64,000 nucleotides of DNA from Hartmannibacter diazotrophicus (GCF_900231165.1 NZ_LT960614.1:4403501-4467500), one strand, 5' to 3'; counted from the first letter of the stretch, positions 13,235-22,253 are shown. The notes: generated from the letters alone by a model not told the origin. Translations and numbers: made by a program.

Positions 13235-13264
13235 AAAAGGGCGGGATATTCCCGCCTTTTTTGT
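13235..13264 (+). terminator. Rho-independent terminator of gltBD
   Basis: A hairpin with left arm AAAAGGGCGGG, loop ATATT and right arm CCCGCCTTTT is followed by a run of T residues at 13257-13262. It begins 22 bases after the gltD stop codon and has the form of a standard intrinsic terminator. The A-rich left flank could also let it work for the convergent gene at 13300, whose stop lies 36 bases beyond. Confidence 0.85.
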
Positions 13265-13299
13265 TGCCGGATTGATCTGGTCGCGGCTTGGAGAACCGT

Positions 13300-13794
13300 T
13301 CACGGCCTTCTGGCCGGCTCCAGCGACGCCGGATCCCGCCAACGATGGGGCTGGGTCTCCTTCCAGCAGAGGCGGTGCCTGAGGAGATTGTCGGCCGACA
13401 TCACACTGGCCCGGCAACACGGCAGATCCACCATCTCCTGATGCAGCAGGGGAACCTGCCAGTGGAACGGAACATCGCCCCAATAATGGGTCACCGGCGC
13501 CAGGGGACCGCCTTGTACCAGCGTGATTTCACAAAGAGTGCCTTCGAAGACGAACGCCCGTTTGTGCCGGAACCGCTTTTGCCATACCTCGCGGACCGTT
13601 GGTTTCAGATGTTCGATCGCGGTGTCCAGGGCTGCGAACGTCTCGCCTTGGTAGACGAGATCGATATCCGCGTGCTTCCAGGGCTCACGCAGGCCCAGCA
13701 GTTCTTCCGCCCAGCCGCCGGTGATGGCGCACGGCACACGGCCTGCGCCAAGCTGGGTCAGAATCTCACAGAGCGTCTCAAGGGTATTCGCCAT
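13300..13794 (-). CDS. Nucleotidyltransferase-fold protein (ANT/AbiEii-like)
   Basis: A 164-residue protein with the signature of the minimal nucleotidyltransferase fold. ITGGWAEELLG (about residues 24-34) supplies the GG(W/S) loop, and KHADIDLV supplies the paired catalytic aspartates. This arrangement resembles small aminoglycoside 2''-nucleotidyltransferases and toxin-like AbiEii/MenA proteins. The first clear ATG is at 13794; a TTG three codons upstream is possible. There is no visible partner antitoxin or kinase gene. It lies alone between gltD and the stator genes, facing gltD tail to tail. Resistance, RNA modification or another nucleotidyl transfer are all possible; I cannot decide between them. 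Confidence 0.65.
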   Translation of the reverse strand: MANTLETLCEILTQLGAGRVPCAITGGWAEELLGLREPWKHADIDLVYQGETFAALDTAIEHLKPTVREVWQKRFRHKRAFVFEGTLCEITLVQGGPLAPVTHYWGDVPFHWQVPLLHQEMVDLPCCRASVMSADNLLRHRLCWKETQPHRWRDPASLEPARRP

Positions 13795-13875
13795 CGGCGG
13801 CAATCTTGAACGCAGGTTGCAACCGCCTCAAGCCATCTCGGTCCCGTCAGTGGCGACAGGTCAAACCGGACCGCC

Positions 13876-14727
13876 CTACAGCGACCCATCCGGCAGCGGC
13901 GGTTCTTCGTTCATGAGAAGAATGCTGACGCGCCGGTTGGCTGCAAGGAACGGGTCGTTGGGAAACAGCGGCTCGTTCTCGCCCTTGCCGACCACGGAAT
14001 AGAACTGATTGCTCGGAATGCCGGAATCGGCAAGGATCTGCCGCGCCGCGTTGGCGCGCGCCGAGGAAAGGTCCCACGCCGTCTGTCCGGGCGGTGCATC
14101 CGGCCGGGAGGCCGTGGTGTGCCCGGTGATCCTGATCCGGTTGGGAAGTTGCCGGAGCACCGGCGCCATGACCTCCAGCAGTCGGCGCGTCGCCGCATAG
14201 GGGATGGAGGAGCCTTCCGCGAACATCGACCGGCCGTCCTGGTCGACGAGTTGGATATCGAGCCCCTCGTTGGTGATCTCCATCATCACCTGCTTGGAGA
14301 TCTCGGAAATCTCGGGCAGTTCCTGCATCGCCTGGCGGAGGGAAGTCGCGGCGAGAGAGAAATTGCGCGAATTCTGGATCTGGTTTTCCTCGACCGAGGC
14401 GTCGTTGGATTTCTTGTCCTCCGCGCCATGCAGGTTCTGCTCTTCCTGCTTGGTCTGGTCGTCGGACGTATCGGGCATCTGCGTGATGTCGCGGATATAC
14501 TCGCGCGACGGCAGGCCGTCGATCTCGATGAGGCCGGCAAGCTTGCGGTCCCGCACCGCGCCGAAGGCGTCTTTCATCGAGCCGGCGACGATCTCCAGCT
14601 TTTTCTGGTCCTGGGTCGAAAAGGAGATGATCAGCACGAAGAAGCAGACGAGCAGCGACATCAAGTCGGCGAAGGTCACCAGCCACTCCGGTGCGCCGCC
14701 GCCGCCTCCGCCCTTCTTGCGTGCCAT
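13876..14727 (-). CDS. motB: MotB/PomB-type flagellar stator protein
   Basis: A 283-residue protein. A short glycine-rich N-terminus (residues 6-11 all Gly) is followed by one membrane helix with the proton- or sodium-binding aspartate Asp21 in TFADLMSLL. After a long linker, an OmpA-like peptidoglycan-binding domain occupies about residues 150-275 (RIRITGHTTA, SSARANAARQIL, NRRVSILLM). It would anchor the stator to the cell wall and couple ion flow to flagellar rotation with the MotA-type partner encoded 32 bases upstream. The linker is rich in Gln, Glu and Asn, which suits a plug or periplasmic spacer. AGGAG precedes ATG 14727. No other flagellar genes are present, so this is a detached stator pair. 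Sodium or proton use cannot be told. Confidence 0.88.
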   Translation of the reverse strand: MARKKGGGGGGAPEWLVTFADLMSLLVCFFVLIISFSTQDQKKLEIVAGSMKDAFGAVRDRKLAGLIEIDGLPSREYIRDITQMPDTSDDQTKQEEQNLHGAEDKKSNDASVEENQIQNSRNFSLAATSLRQAMQELPEISEISKQVMMEITNEGLDIQLVDQDGRSMFAEGSSIPYAATRRLLEVMAPVLRQLPNRIRITGHTTASRPDAPPGQTAWDLSSARANAARQILADSGIPSNQFYSVVGKGENEPLFPNDPFLAANRRVSILLMNEEPPLPDGSL

Positions 14728-14759
14728 CGCCTCGTTCTCCTTCCTTGCCGGACCGGCCG

Positions 14760-15530
14760 TTACGCCGCTTCGGCTTCCTCCGCCTGCCGCTGCTTCTCCG
14801 GCAGGTAGGCGAGCAGCATCTCTCGGATGAGATTCGGGCTCTTGGAATTGCGGATCTGGACGACGCCGTCGATGATCAGCGTCTGGTTGATCTCTTCCAC
14901 GTCCACCTTGGCGTTCAGCTTTTCGTGCACCGGCAGACAGATGACGTTGGCGATCAACGCGCCGTAAAGGGTCGTCAGCAGCGCGACGGCCATGGCCGGG
15001 CCGATCTTGGAAGGATCGTCCATCGCCTGCAGCATCTGCACCAGACCGACCAGCGTTCCGATCATCCCGAAGGCCGGCGCGGAATCGCCCATCGCCTTGA
15101 AGATGCGCGCGCCTTCCGCAAGGCGTGTCAGGTAGAGATCGCGCTCGCGCTCCATCGATTCCTGGATGAAGCTCGGATCGTAGCCGTCGGCGATCATCTG
15201 CTTGCCCTTGGAAAGGAAGGGATCGGCGATTTCCAGCGATTCAAGTCCGAGCGGACCCTGCTTGCGAACGACCTCGGCCATTTCGGTGATGTTCTCGATC
15301 AGGTCTCGCGGCGAGGCCTTGCTCGTCTGGAAGGCCGCCTTTCCGCCGGTTGCCAGCGCGCCGATGACCGTGTTGAGCTGAAAGCGCAGCATCACGACGA
15401 AGATCGAGCCGCCAACCACGATGCCGATGGAGGGAACGTCGACGAAGGCGCTGAAGGCGCCGCCCATCCAGATTGCCCAGGCCGTGACCGCAAAGGCACC
15501 GATGATGCCGATGATCGTTGCTATATCCAT
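14760..15530 (-). CDS. motA: MotA/PomA-type stator protein
   Basis: A 256-residue protein with four predicted membrane helices. Two N-terminal ones (TIIGIIGAFAVTAWAIWM and IGIVVGGSIFVVMLRF) and two central ones follow the PomA pattern. The conserved MotA signature is seen in APAFGMIGTLVGLVQMLQ and in ALLTTLYGALIANVICLP. The large cytoplasmic loop contains the charged segment expected to touch the rotor. At 256 residues it is close to PomA and shorter than the roughly 290-residue MotA of enterics and rhizobia. It forms a two-gene operon with the MotB-type gene downstream. A CtrA-like half-matched box lies upstream at 15709-15723. Confidence 0.9.
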   Translation of the reverse strand: MDIATIIGIIGAFAVTAWAIWMGGAFSAFVDVPSIGIVVGGSIFVVMLRFQLNTVIGALATGGKAAFQTSKASPRDLIENITEMAEVVRKQGPLGLESLEIADPFLSKGKQMIADGYDPSFIQESMERERDLYLTRLAEGARIFKAMGDSAPAFGMIGTLVGLVQMLQAMDDPSKIGPAMAVALLTTLYGALIANVICLPVHEKLNAKVDVEEINQTLIIDGVVQIRNSKSPNLIREMLLAYLPEKQRQAEEAEAA

Positions 15531-15854
15531 GAAGTGTCGCCCGCCAAGACCCGAGACTGCCGAGGAAGCATTGCCGAACCATAGGCAGATCGGGGCTAAT
15601 CAAACGTGAACTTCGCCGCTTGCCGCCAACGAAATTTGGCATGCGGTGGACCGGGAATGTCCTTCCCTGGGACGAAATTGGGCCTGTTCGGGCCGAAAAA
15701 GGTGAATGTTAAGTCCCCATTTACCCTGAATATTTACCATTGAGTTACCAAGGTAGCCGGCTCTTCCGACAGCCCTTCGGCGGGCAGGCGGACAACAGGT
15801 CGCTACAGAAGAGACATCGTCACTGGCGGCAGGAAGCCGTCCACAGGAAACAGG
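15531..15854. other. Divergent promoter region between motA and the beta-barrel gene
   Basis: A 324-base region that should contain promoters for both directions. It has an AT-richer core at about 15700-15750 with repeated TTACC units. Within it, TTAA-N7-TTTA at 15709-15723 differs by one base from the alphaproteobacterial CtrA box TTAA-N7-TTAA. No gene is seen. Confidence 0.4.
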
Positions 15855-17369
15855 ATGTTGAACGCCATTCGCCTTCCGGTCCGGATCGCGAGCCTTGCGC
15901 TCGGCGTGCATCTTGCTGCCATGGGGCATGCGGACGCGCAAAGCCTCGGCGACAGAGCGACGGACATCGGCACGACATCCACCGGCGATCCGTCGGCATC
16001 CGTCGACCTGCTCAATGCCGATCCATCCGCAACCGACACCTCCGCCGCCACGACCTCGACGTCCGGGTCGACGGCGGCGGCGAACCGGAGGACCACGTCC
16101 CCGGCCGCACTCCGGCAATCGTTGCGCGGCACCTTCCTGACCGACACCCAGTCAAATCCCGTGACGCGGCCGGTCCAGAGCCCGCTCAATCCGACCCGGC
16201 CGACGGAAACGCTCAAGCCCTTCGGCCAGGGGCCGCAGCCGCCGCGCGGCAATCCCTTCGACCCGCGCGATATCTTGACCGGGTCGCTGGCGCTGCGTCC
16301 GTCGCTCTACGTCGGCGGCGGCGCGACCACCAATGCCACCAGCGCGGCGAATGCCCGCAAGGCGGGTTATTCGACCACCCGCGCCGAGCTGGAAATCCGC
16401 AATCTCGACAATGACGTGACGACGGGTGTCCTGACGATGAAGGGCAGCCTCACCGACTATTACGCGCCGGCGATCCGCTGGAGCCCGACCTTCGACACCA
16501 CGCTGGCCCTCACCCACGCCCTCACCGAGACTGATACGCTGACCTTCAACGGAGGCTATTCCCTCTCCCGCGAGGATGCCTCCAGCGAAGACCCCTCCGC
16601 GGCGGGCACCAACACCGTCAACGTTCAGGTGCTGAGCGCCGACTTCGGCTATGTGCGCAACGCCGGTATCATCGGCACGACCCTGAAGGGCTCCGTCGAC
16701 CGCACGGCCTATGGAACGTCCGCCGGCACCAATGCCGCCGACCGCAACAACACCGCGCTCGACGGTTCGCTGCGTCTGGCCTACGACCGGGGCAGCATTC
16801 TGGCGCCCTTCGTCGAGGGCGGCGCTTTCGTCCGGCTGAACGACAAGTCCGCCGACGTCAACGGCTTCGACCGGTCCAGCCACGGCTACGAACTGAAGGG
16901 CGGCCTGTCTCTCGACGGCGAGACCGCGACAGGCGAGATCGCGGCCGGCTATGGCCGCGAGACCATGGATGACGGCCGGCTTGCCCCGATCGACGCGCTC
17001 ATCCTCGACGGGTCCCTGGCCTGGCAGATCGACGACATCACCGCGCTGAACCTGGCCCTGTCGACCAGCTTTGCGCCGACGACCCTTGCCGGTGCGTCCG
17101 GCTACGTCGTGACGGCCTTCGATGCCCATGTGTCCCGGGACATCCGCGAGAACGTCAACCTGCGCTTCGGCGGCGCCTTCTCGCGCAGCGAGTACACCGG
17201 GATCGACCGTCAGATCGACTCCTACACGGTGGACGCCGCCCTCGGCTGGCGGCTCAACCCCAACGTCGAACTCTCCACCACCGCGTCCTATCAGTATTCG
17301 AACTCCACGGCAACCGGTGACGACACCCGCGAAGCGCGGCTGGAGGCGGGCCTCACTCTGCGCCCCTGA
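15855..17369 (+). CDS. Outer-membrane beta-barrel protein
   Basis: A 504-residue exported protein. A signal peptide of about 28 residues ends at HADA|QS. It is followed by a Ser/Thr/Ala-rich low-complexity linker to about residue 125, and then by many short alternating strands typical of a porin-like barrel. Examples are GVLTMKGSLTDYYAP, ALTHALTETDTLTFNGGYS and NVNLRFGGAFSRSEYTG. This is the pattern of alphaproteobacterial BBP2-type putative porins, often found with exopolysaccharide genes. The last strand ends in LRP rather than the usual Phe, and the stop codon lies inside a 14-base tandem repeat. Role is unknown; polysaccharide passage or adhesion are guesses. It is followed by the galU terminator and galU in the opposite direction. 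Confidence 0.75.
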   Translation: MLNAIRLPVRIASLALGVHLAAMGHADAQSLGDRATDIGTTSTGDPSASVDLLNADPSATDTSAATTSTSGSTAAANRRTTSPAALRQSLRGTFLTDTQSNPVTRPVQSPLNPTRPTETLKPFGQGPQPPRGNPFDPRDILTGSLALRPSLYVGGGATTNATSAANARKAGYSTTRAELEIRNLDNDVTTGVLTMKGSLTDYYAPAIRWSPTFDTTLALTHALTETDTLTFNGGYSLSREDASSEDPSAAGTNTVNVQVLSADFGYVRNAGIIGTTLKGSVDRTAYGTSAGTNAADRNNTALDGSLRLAYDRGSILAPFVEGGAFVRLNDKSADVNGFDRSSHGYELKGGLSLDGETATGEIAAGYGRETMDDGRLAPIDALILDGSLAWQIDDITALNLALSTSFAPTTLAGASGYVVTAFDAHVSRDIRENVNLRFGGAFSRSEYTGIDRQIDSYTVDAALGWRLNPNVELSTTASYQYSNSTATGDDTREARLEAGLTLRP

Positions 17370-17402
17370 CAGGCATCCCCTGACAGGCATCCCCTGGCAG
17401 GC
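17363..17402. repeat. 14-base tandem repeat over the stop codon of the beta-barrel gene
   Basis: The unit CCCCTGACAGGCAT occurs at 17363-17376 and 17377-17390 and partially at 17391-17402 with TGGCAGG. The first copy contains the TGA stop of the beta-barrel gene. Slippage here could not lengthen the protein because every full copy carries the same in-phase or out-of-phase stop context, but it may reflect a recent C-terminal change. Confidence 0.7.
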
Positions 17403-17414
17403 GCACCTGGGCTC

Positions 17415-17454
17415 AAAAGCAAAACGGCACCGGAGCGCAGGAGCCCCGGTGCCG
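17415..17454 (-). terminator. Terminator of galU
   Basis: A 9-base-pair stem CGGCACCGG / CCGGTGCCG (17425-17433 and 17446-17454) with a 12-base loop. Read on the minus strand the stem is followed by TTTTGCTTTT, giving an intrinsic terminator 45 bases after the galU stop. On the plus strand there is no T run, so it mainly serves galU. Confidence 0.75.
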
Positions 17455-17499
17455 CATATCGGACGTTTCCTCTTTGAAAGAGCTGCTCGGGCAAGGCCC

Positions 17500-18372
17500 T
17501 CAGCGCTTCAGGACCCCCGCCAGTTCGCCGGCGATATCGGGATGGATGTCGGTGCGGTCCATGGCATAGGCGATGTTGGCCATGAGGAAGCCGAGCTTGG
17601 TGCCGGTGTCATAGGTCGTGCCGCGGAAGCGCACGCCGACGAAGGGCGAGGTTTCCATGAGGCGCAGCATGGAGTCGGTGAGCTGGATCTCGCCACCCGC
17701 GCCCTTCTCCTGGCTGGAGAGGAGGCCGAAGATTTCCGGCTGCAGGATGTAGCGGCCGGAGATGAAGAGGTTCGACGGCGGATTCTTCGGTTTCTCGATC
17801 ATCGCCGTCACCTCGTAGGTGTCCTCGGCGAGCGTCTTGCCGACGCCGATGATGCCGTACTGGTGCGCCATCGCCGGATCGCATTCCTCCACCGAGATGA
17901 CGTTGGCGCCGGTCTGCTCGTAGGCCTCGACCATGCTCTTCAGGCAGGGCGTCGTGTGCTTCATCAGCATGTCGGGAAGCAGGACCGCGAAGGGCTCGTC
18001 GCCGACGATGTCGCGGGCGCACCAGACCGCGTGGCCGAGACCGAGCGGCGCCTGCTGGCGGGTGAAGCTGCACGAGCCGGCGAGCGGCAGGTCACGCTTC
18101 AGCGTCTCCAGCGCCTCGGTCTTGGCGCGCGCTTCCAGCGTCTGCTGCAATTCGTAGGCAACGTCGAAATGGTCCTCGATCACGGCCTTGCCGCGGCCGG
18201 TGACGAAGATGATGTGCTCGATGCCGGCCGCGCGCGCCTCGTCGACGACATACTGGAGGGCGGGACGATCGACGATCGTCATCATTTCCTTCGGCACGGC
18301 CTTCGTCGCCGGCAGGAATCGCGTACCGAGACCCGCAACAGGAAGCACTGCCTTGCGAATTTTCTTGCTCAC
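17500..18372 (-). CDS. galU: UTP-glucose-1-phosphate uridylyltransferase
   Basis: A 290-residue cytoplasmic enzyme that makes UDP-glucose from UTP and glucose-1-phosphate. The nucleotide-binding signature AVLPVAGLGTRFLPATKA is at the N-terminus, PKEMMTIVDRPALQY follows, and the middle has FAVLLPDMLM and QYGIIGVG. The GTG at 18372 is chosen as start because AGGAG lies six bases upstream; the longer frame from ATG 18390 would place that ribosome site inside the gene and add six non-conserved residues. UDP-glucose feeds polysaccharide synthesis and trehalose synthesis (otsA at 41456). The gene is monocistronic with its own terminator. Confidence 0.95.
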   Translation of the reverse strand: MSKKIRKAVLPVAGLGTRFLPATKAVPKEMMTIVDRPALQYVVDEARAAGIEHIIFVTGRGKAVIEDHFDVAYELQQTLEARAKTEALETLKRDLPLAGSCSFTRQQAPLGLGHAVWCARDIVGDEPFAVLLPDMLMKHTTPCLKSMVEAYEQTGANVISVEECDPAMAHQYGIIGVGKTLAEDTYEVTAMIEKPKNPPSNLFISGRYILQPEIFGLLSSQEKGAGGEIQLTDSMLRLMETSPFVGVRFRGTTYDTGTKLGFLMANIAYAMDRTDIHPDIAGELAGVLKR

Positions 18373-18974
18373 CCTGAACTCCTCATACATTCGACATGAA
18401 AATTCAATCCGCCGAAGTCCGCATCCGCCGTCGCCGTCGCCGGCCTCCAGCGACGGTTACCGTCAGCTCAACGCTGGCGACCAACAAATTGTTCTGAAGC
18501 CGTCAACTAAACCAAGATCGTTCAGTTTGCGTGAACGGGAGCGTTCCGCCGATATTTGGACGCCGATTTGACCCTACAGAGTTAAGAGTTGGCAAAATCG
18601 AGGCTGGCGCGAGGGTCATCTCTGGCGTGACTTTCGGTCGTTCTGACGGCACCCGACCGAAGACCATCATTCGGGCCATTTTGCGGACACCGCCCGAACA
18701 ATGGCAACGGTGCCCACAGAGGGCTCGTTCATCCTCCATTAACCAGAACGCGTCTTCACTGGAGCCATGCGCGTGCTTGCAGCCGCCTGCCGGACGTGTG
18801 GCGTCGGATGCTGCCGCTTCGCGAATGCCCTTGCCGCGGGCGTCCGGAACATTGGCCTCGCCTGAATTTCATGAGACCATCGGCCGGACTGACGACGCAG
18901 TGCAGGGAAAGATACCCAATAGCCGTCCGGGAATTTCGGACCTGCCGGCGATATTCCAGTTCACAGGTTGATTC
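18373..18974. other. Intergenic region between galU and the lytic transglycosylase gene
   Basis: About 600 bases between divergent genes. Open frames in it (for example 18531-18971) are short, lack ribosome sites and have arginine/proline-rich products typical of GC-rich non-coding frames. No RNA gene, repeat or clear operator is seen. Promoters for both flanking genes are presumed. Confidence 0.4.
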
Positions 18975-20252
18975 ATGAAAAGAGCCAGCGCGATCACCCG
19001 AATTGGACTTGCGATCCTCATCAGCCTGCCGTCGACGGCATGCATGGCGGTCGACAATCCGCTGGGATTGGTGCCAAGCCTTTCCGCACCGGTTCAGCCA
19101 GCCCTCAATGACGGCCGCATCCCGGCGGACTTCTCGGCCTTCGTCGAGCGGCTTTGGCCGGAAGCGCGTGACCGCGGCATCTCGCGCCGCGTCTTCGACC
19201 AGGCCTTCGCCAACGTCGGCCCCGACCCGGACGTCATCGAAAAGGCGCATCGCCAGCCCGAGTTCCACAAGCCCATCTGGGAATATCTCGACGGTGCCGT
19301 TTCCGAGACCCGGATCGAGAACGGCAAGGCAATGCTCGCCGAGCACCGCCGTCTGCTCGACCGCATCGAGACGACCTACGGCGTGCCCCGGCAATATGTC
19401 GTGGCCGTCTGGGGCATGGAAAGCTCCTACGGATCGGTCCTGGACAACCCGAGGATCGTCAAGGACGTCGTCCGTTCGCTGGCAACGCTTGCCTACGATG
19501 GCGGAAAGCGTGCCCGGTTCGGCCGCCAGCAGTTGCTCGCCGCGCTCGCGATCGTTCAGCGCGGCGACGTCGACGCCCGCCACATGCTCGGCTCCTGGGC
19601 CGGTGCCATGGGCCACACCCAGTTCATTCCCACCACCTACGAGGCCTATGCCGTCGATTTCGATGGCGACGGCCGGCGCAACATCTGGACGTCCGTGCCC
19701 GACGCTCTCGCCTCGACGGCCAACTACCTTGCGCGGATGGGGTGGCGCAGCGGAGAGACATGGGGCTACGAGGTCATGCTTCCCTCGGGCTTCAATTACG
19801 GCAACATCGGCAGGACCATGACGGTCGCCGACTGGCAATCGCTTGGCATCCGGCGGGCGAATGCCGGTTCATTCCCCCGTCCGACCGACAGCGCGCAACT
19901 GATCATGCCGGGCGGTTCGGGCGGACCGACCTTCCTGATGCTGAAGAACTTCAAGGTCATCCGCCGCTACAACAACGCCGTCGCCTACGCACTCGGCGTC
20001 GGCCACCTCGGCGACCGGCTGATCGGCGGCGGACCGTTCATCGCAAGCTGGCCCCGGGACGACCGGTCCCTGTCGGCCGACGAGCGCATGGAACTGCAGG
20101 CCCTGCTCAACGCCAAAGGCTTCGATGTCGGTCCGACGGACGGCAAGATCGGCTCGGGCACCATCGAGGGCATCAGGGCCTACCAGACGGCGATGGGCCT
20201 GGTGCCGGACGGCTACGCCAATGACAAGCTGCTGGAGCATCTGCGCCGCTAA
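18975..20252 (+). CDS. Lytic murein transglycosylase, MltB-type, with peptidoglycan-binding domain
   Basis: A 425-residue exported enzyme that cleaves the MurNAc-GlcNAc bond of peptidoglycan to form 1,6-anhydroMurNAc. A signal peptide (about residues 1-26, ending TACMA) precedes the family domain. The catalytic glutamate is Glu149 in VWGMESSYGS, and GAMGHTQFIPTTYEAYAVD is the MltB substrate-cleft motif. A C-terminal peptidoglycan-binding type 1 module spans roughly residues 365-425 (LQALLNAKGFDVGPTDGKIG). Cys23 has no proper lipobox, so secretion as a soluble protein is likelier than lipidation. It is followed 33 bases later by a DUF459 hydrolase, suggesting a wall-remodelling pair. Confidence 0.93.
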   Translation: MKRASAITRIGLAILISLPSTACMAVDNPLGLVPSLSAPVQPALNDGRIPADFSAFVERLWPEARDRGISRRVFDQAFANVGPDPDVIEKAHRQPEFHKPIWEYLDGAVSETRIENGKAMLAEHRRLLDRIETTYGVPRQYVVAVWGMESSYGSVLDNPRIVKDVVRSLATLAYDGGKRARFGRQQLLAALAIVQRGDVDARHMLGSWAGAMGHTQFIPTTYEAYAVDFDGDGRRNIWTSVPDALASTANYLARMGWRSGETWGYEVMLPSGFNYGNIGRTMTVADWQSLGIRRANAGSFPRPTDSAQLIMPGGSGGPTFLMLKNFKVIRRYNNAVAYALGVGHLGDRLIGGGPFIASWPRDDRSLSADERMELQALLNAKGFDVGPTDGKIGSGTIEGIRAYQTAMGLVPDGYANDKLLEHLRR

Positions 20253-20285
20253 GAGCGGCCCCGCATCGGCCGGAGGGACCGGGGT

Positions 20286-21485
20286 ATGAGGACGCGGCCT
20301 GCGATCTCGATCCTTCTCGTGCTCCTCGGCATCGTCGTCGCGCATGGCGCCGAAGCGGCGGGTCCGGACCAGTCGCCGGCGCCGAATGAAGCGGCGCGCG
20401 GCATCGGCGTCATCGAACTGGCCCAGGCCGGCGACAACCGCAACTTCTTCCAGCGCCTCTTCGGCATTCATCCCGAACCCGCCGCGCCCGTGGGACCGCG
20501 CCCGCTCCTGCCCCAACAACCCGCTCCGGCGGCAAGGACGGCGCCCCCGAAGGCGCGGGCCACCGCCCCTCCCGAGCCCAAGGTCGCCAAGACTCCCGAT
20601 GCGAAGGTCGTTGCGGTCGTCGGCGATTCGCTCGCCAGCCATCTTGCCCGCGGCTTGACGCAGGCGTTCGACGAGACCCCGGAGCTTGCCGTCGTCGATG
20701 CCAGCAGCGGCCCATCGGGCCTCGTCCGCAAGGACTACAAGGACTGGCCCGCCGATCTCGGTGCGATGCTCGACGGCGACGATCCTCCCGATGCGGTCGT
20801 CGTGCAGATCGGCCTCAACGACCGGCAGGCGATCGGGCTTCCGGCCGGCACCGCAGACTTCGGAACCCCGGAATGGGAAGCCGCCTACATGCAGCGCGTT
20901 CGCGACATCGCCGTCACTGCTGCGGCCCGCAATGTGCCTTTGTGGTGGGTCGGCCTCGTTCCAATGGAAAGCGAACGCCTGTCCAAGGACATGGCGACCA
21001 TCGACGAATTGATCCGGAAAGGCCTGGAGAATACCGGCGCCGTCTATGTGGATGCGTGGAAACCATTTGCCTCCGACACCGGCGGCTTCATTGCGTCGGG
21101 TCCCGACATTGACGGCCAGATCCGGCGCCTGCGTCTGTCGGACGGCATCCATTTCACCTCGTCCGGCCGAAGGAAACTCGCCTTCTATGCCGAACAGTTG
21201 CTGCGGGAATGGCTGGTGAAGGGGACAATGACCGGCATGCCCCTGCCGCTCGACGGGCGGGTCATGTCGCTGAGCGATCCGGCCGGCGACTTGTCGAGAG
21301 AGCTTCTGACGCCGGAGACGGTGCCCCAGCCGAAGAAGGGAACGCCGCTCTATCGCCTTGTGATCGAAGGATTACCGCTCCCCCACGTCCCGGGGCGTGC
21401 CGACGGCGCAAACATGCCCGCAGATTTCGGCGACCGAAGCGACACGGCAATCGCGCCAGCACCTGGGATGACGCCCGCTAACTAA
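20286..21485 (+). CDS. DUF459 SGNH-type hydrolase, exported
   Basis: A 399-residue protein with a signal peptide (residues 1-24, ending GAEA|AG), a proline/alanine-rich linker to about residue 105, and an SGNH esterase domain. Block I is VVGDSLASHL with Ser115 as nucleophile. IGLNDRQ supplies the oxyanion asparagine. DGIHFT supplies the catalytic Asp286 and His289. The family (DUF459) is common in Hyphomicrobiales and is often next to lytic transglycosylases, so deacetylation of peptidoglycan or of an envelope glycan is plausible. ATG 20286 follows GGAGG by nine bases. It is probably cotranscribed with the upstream transglycosylase gene. The real substrate is unknown. Confidence 0.85.
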   Translation: MRTRPAISILLVLLGIVVAHGAEAAGPDQSPAPNEAARGIGVIELAQAGDNRNFFQRLFGIHPEPAAPVGPRPLLPQQPAPAARTAPPKARATAPPEPKVAKTPDAKVVAVVGDSLASHLARGLTQAFDETPELAVVDASSGPSGLVRKDYKDWPADLGAMLDGDDPPDAVVVQIGLNDRQAIGLPAGTADFGTPEWEAAYMQRVRDIAVTAAARNVPLWWVGLVPMESERLSKDMATIDELIRKGLENTGAVYVDAWKPFASDTGGFIASGPDIDGQIRRLRLSDGIHFTSSGRRKLAFYAEQLLREWLVKGTMTGMPLPLDGRVMSLSDPAGDLSRELLTPETVPQPKKGTPLYRLVIEGLPLPHVPGRADGANMPADFGDRSDTAIAPAPGMTPAN

Positions 21486-21669
21486 ACCCGCGACACCGGA
21501 TACCGTCGGGCCATAGGGGGTGGATCGAACCGGTAACGTCGGGCAAAAGGCCCTTCTGAGGCGGGCGGGGAGAAAAATGCCGGCACTTTTCTCTCCGCCG
21601 GTTCCACATCGACATCAACACGCGTGTCCGCAACGGCCCTCATTGACCCTGCAGGAACACGCTCCGGTC

Positions 21670-22008
21670 TCACGATCCTGGATTGATGACGTAACGCTGC
21701 ATATCGGCCCCTTGAGCGCGGGATTCGGACGAATCCCACTTCAGCGTTCCCTTGGAGGCCGCACTCATCTTGTCCAGCTTCTTGTCGCTCTGCGACCTGC
21801 CGGCACTGAAAAGCGGCGTAGCGGCGGCACCCGCCATCGCGGCACCGTGCGTTCCGACGGCTGACGAACTCCGATCGAGGGCATGGGACATCCGGTCCAG
21901 CTTGATGTCGCTGCCGGATTGGCCCGGATGGAAGGCCGAGGCCGCAAATGACGGTACGACCGTGCCGGCGATCAAAACACCAGCCAGTGCAATAGTCTTG
22001 AGAGACAT
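21670..22008 (-). CDS. Small exported protein of unknown function (paralog A)
   Basis: A 112-residue protein starting MSLKTIALAG, with a classical signal peptide cleaved after about residue 22 (VVPSFA|AS). ATG 22008 is set by AAGGG about eight bases upstream; the longer frame before it is not credible. The mature part is short and Ser/Asp/Lys-rich, with blocks FHPGQSGSDIKL, RMSHALDR, VGTHGAA and FSAGRSQSDKKLDKMSAA. The last block repeats the first (F-x-G-x-S-x-SD-x-KL-x-x-MS), so the protein may hold two copies of a roughly 20-residue motif. It is paralogous to the protein at 22471-22836. I do not recognise the family. Small periplasmic or secreted protein is all that can be said. Confidence 0.75.
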   Translation of the reverse strand: MSLKTIALAGVLIAGTVVPSFAASAFHPGQSGSDIKLDRMSHALDRSSSAVGTHGAAMAGAAATPLFSAGRSQSDKKLDKMSAASKGTLKWDSSESRAQGADMQRYVINPGS

Positions 22009-22150
22009 GACAACACCCTTTCCTGATGCGCCGGCTCTTGATGATAGCCAGCGGCGTTCCTCTCCCGCCCGAGAAGAAAATAAGGGTATCTGACTATATT
22101 GATTAGCTACATAATTGTGCCAAATCGGCAAACTCAATCTCTCATCAGAA

Positions 22151-22169
22151 TTCCGTGATCGCCCTTGAT
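22151..22169 (-). promoter_or_regulatory. Conserved element upstream of small exported paralog A
   Basis: On the plus strand the block CCGTGATCGCCCTTGAT lies about 143 bases before the start of paralog A. Nearly the same block (TTCGTGATCGCTCTTGAT) lies about 141 bases before the start of paralog B. Similar sequence at the same distance suggests a duplicated promoter or operator, since the sequences between it and each gene have diverged. Confidence 0.45.
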
Positions 22170-22253
22170 ATCCGTGGGGGCGGATACAGCATATTCCCAT
22201 CGCAGGTGTCGACGGTCTTCCGGGTGTCTGTGAACGCATTGCCGCAGCGTGCC

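Noticed and set aside
18756-19838. Minus-strand frame of 360 codons overlapping the transglycosylase gene
   Set aside because: Shadow frame; the plus-strand gene has signal peptide, catalytic Glu and binding domain.
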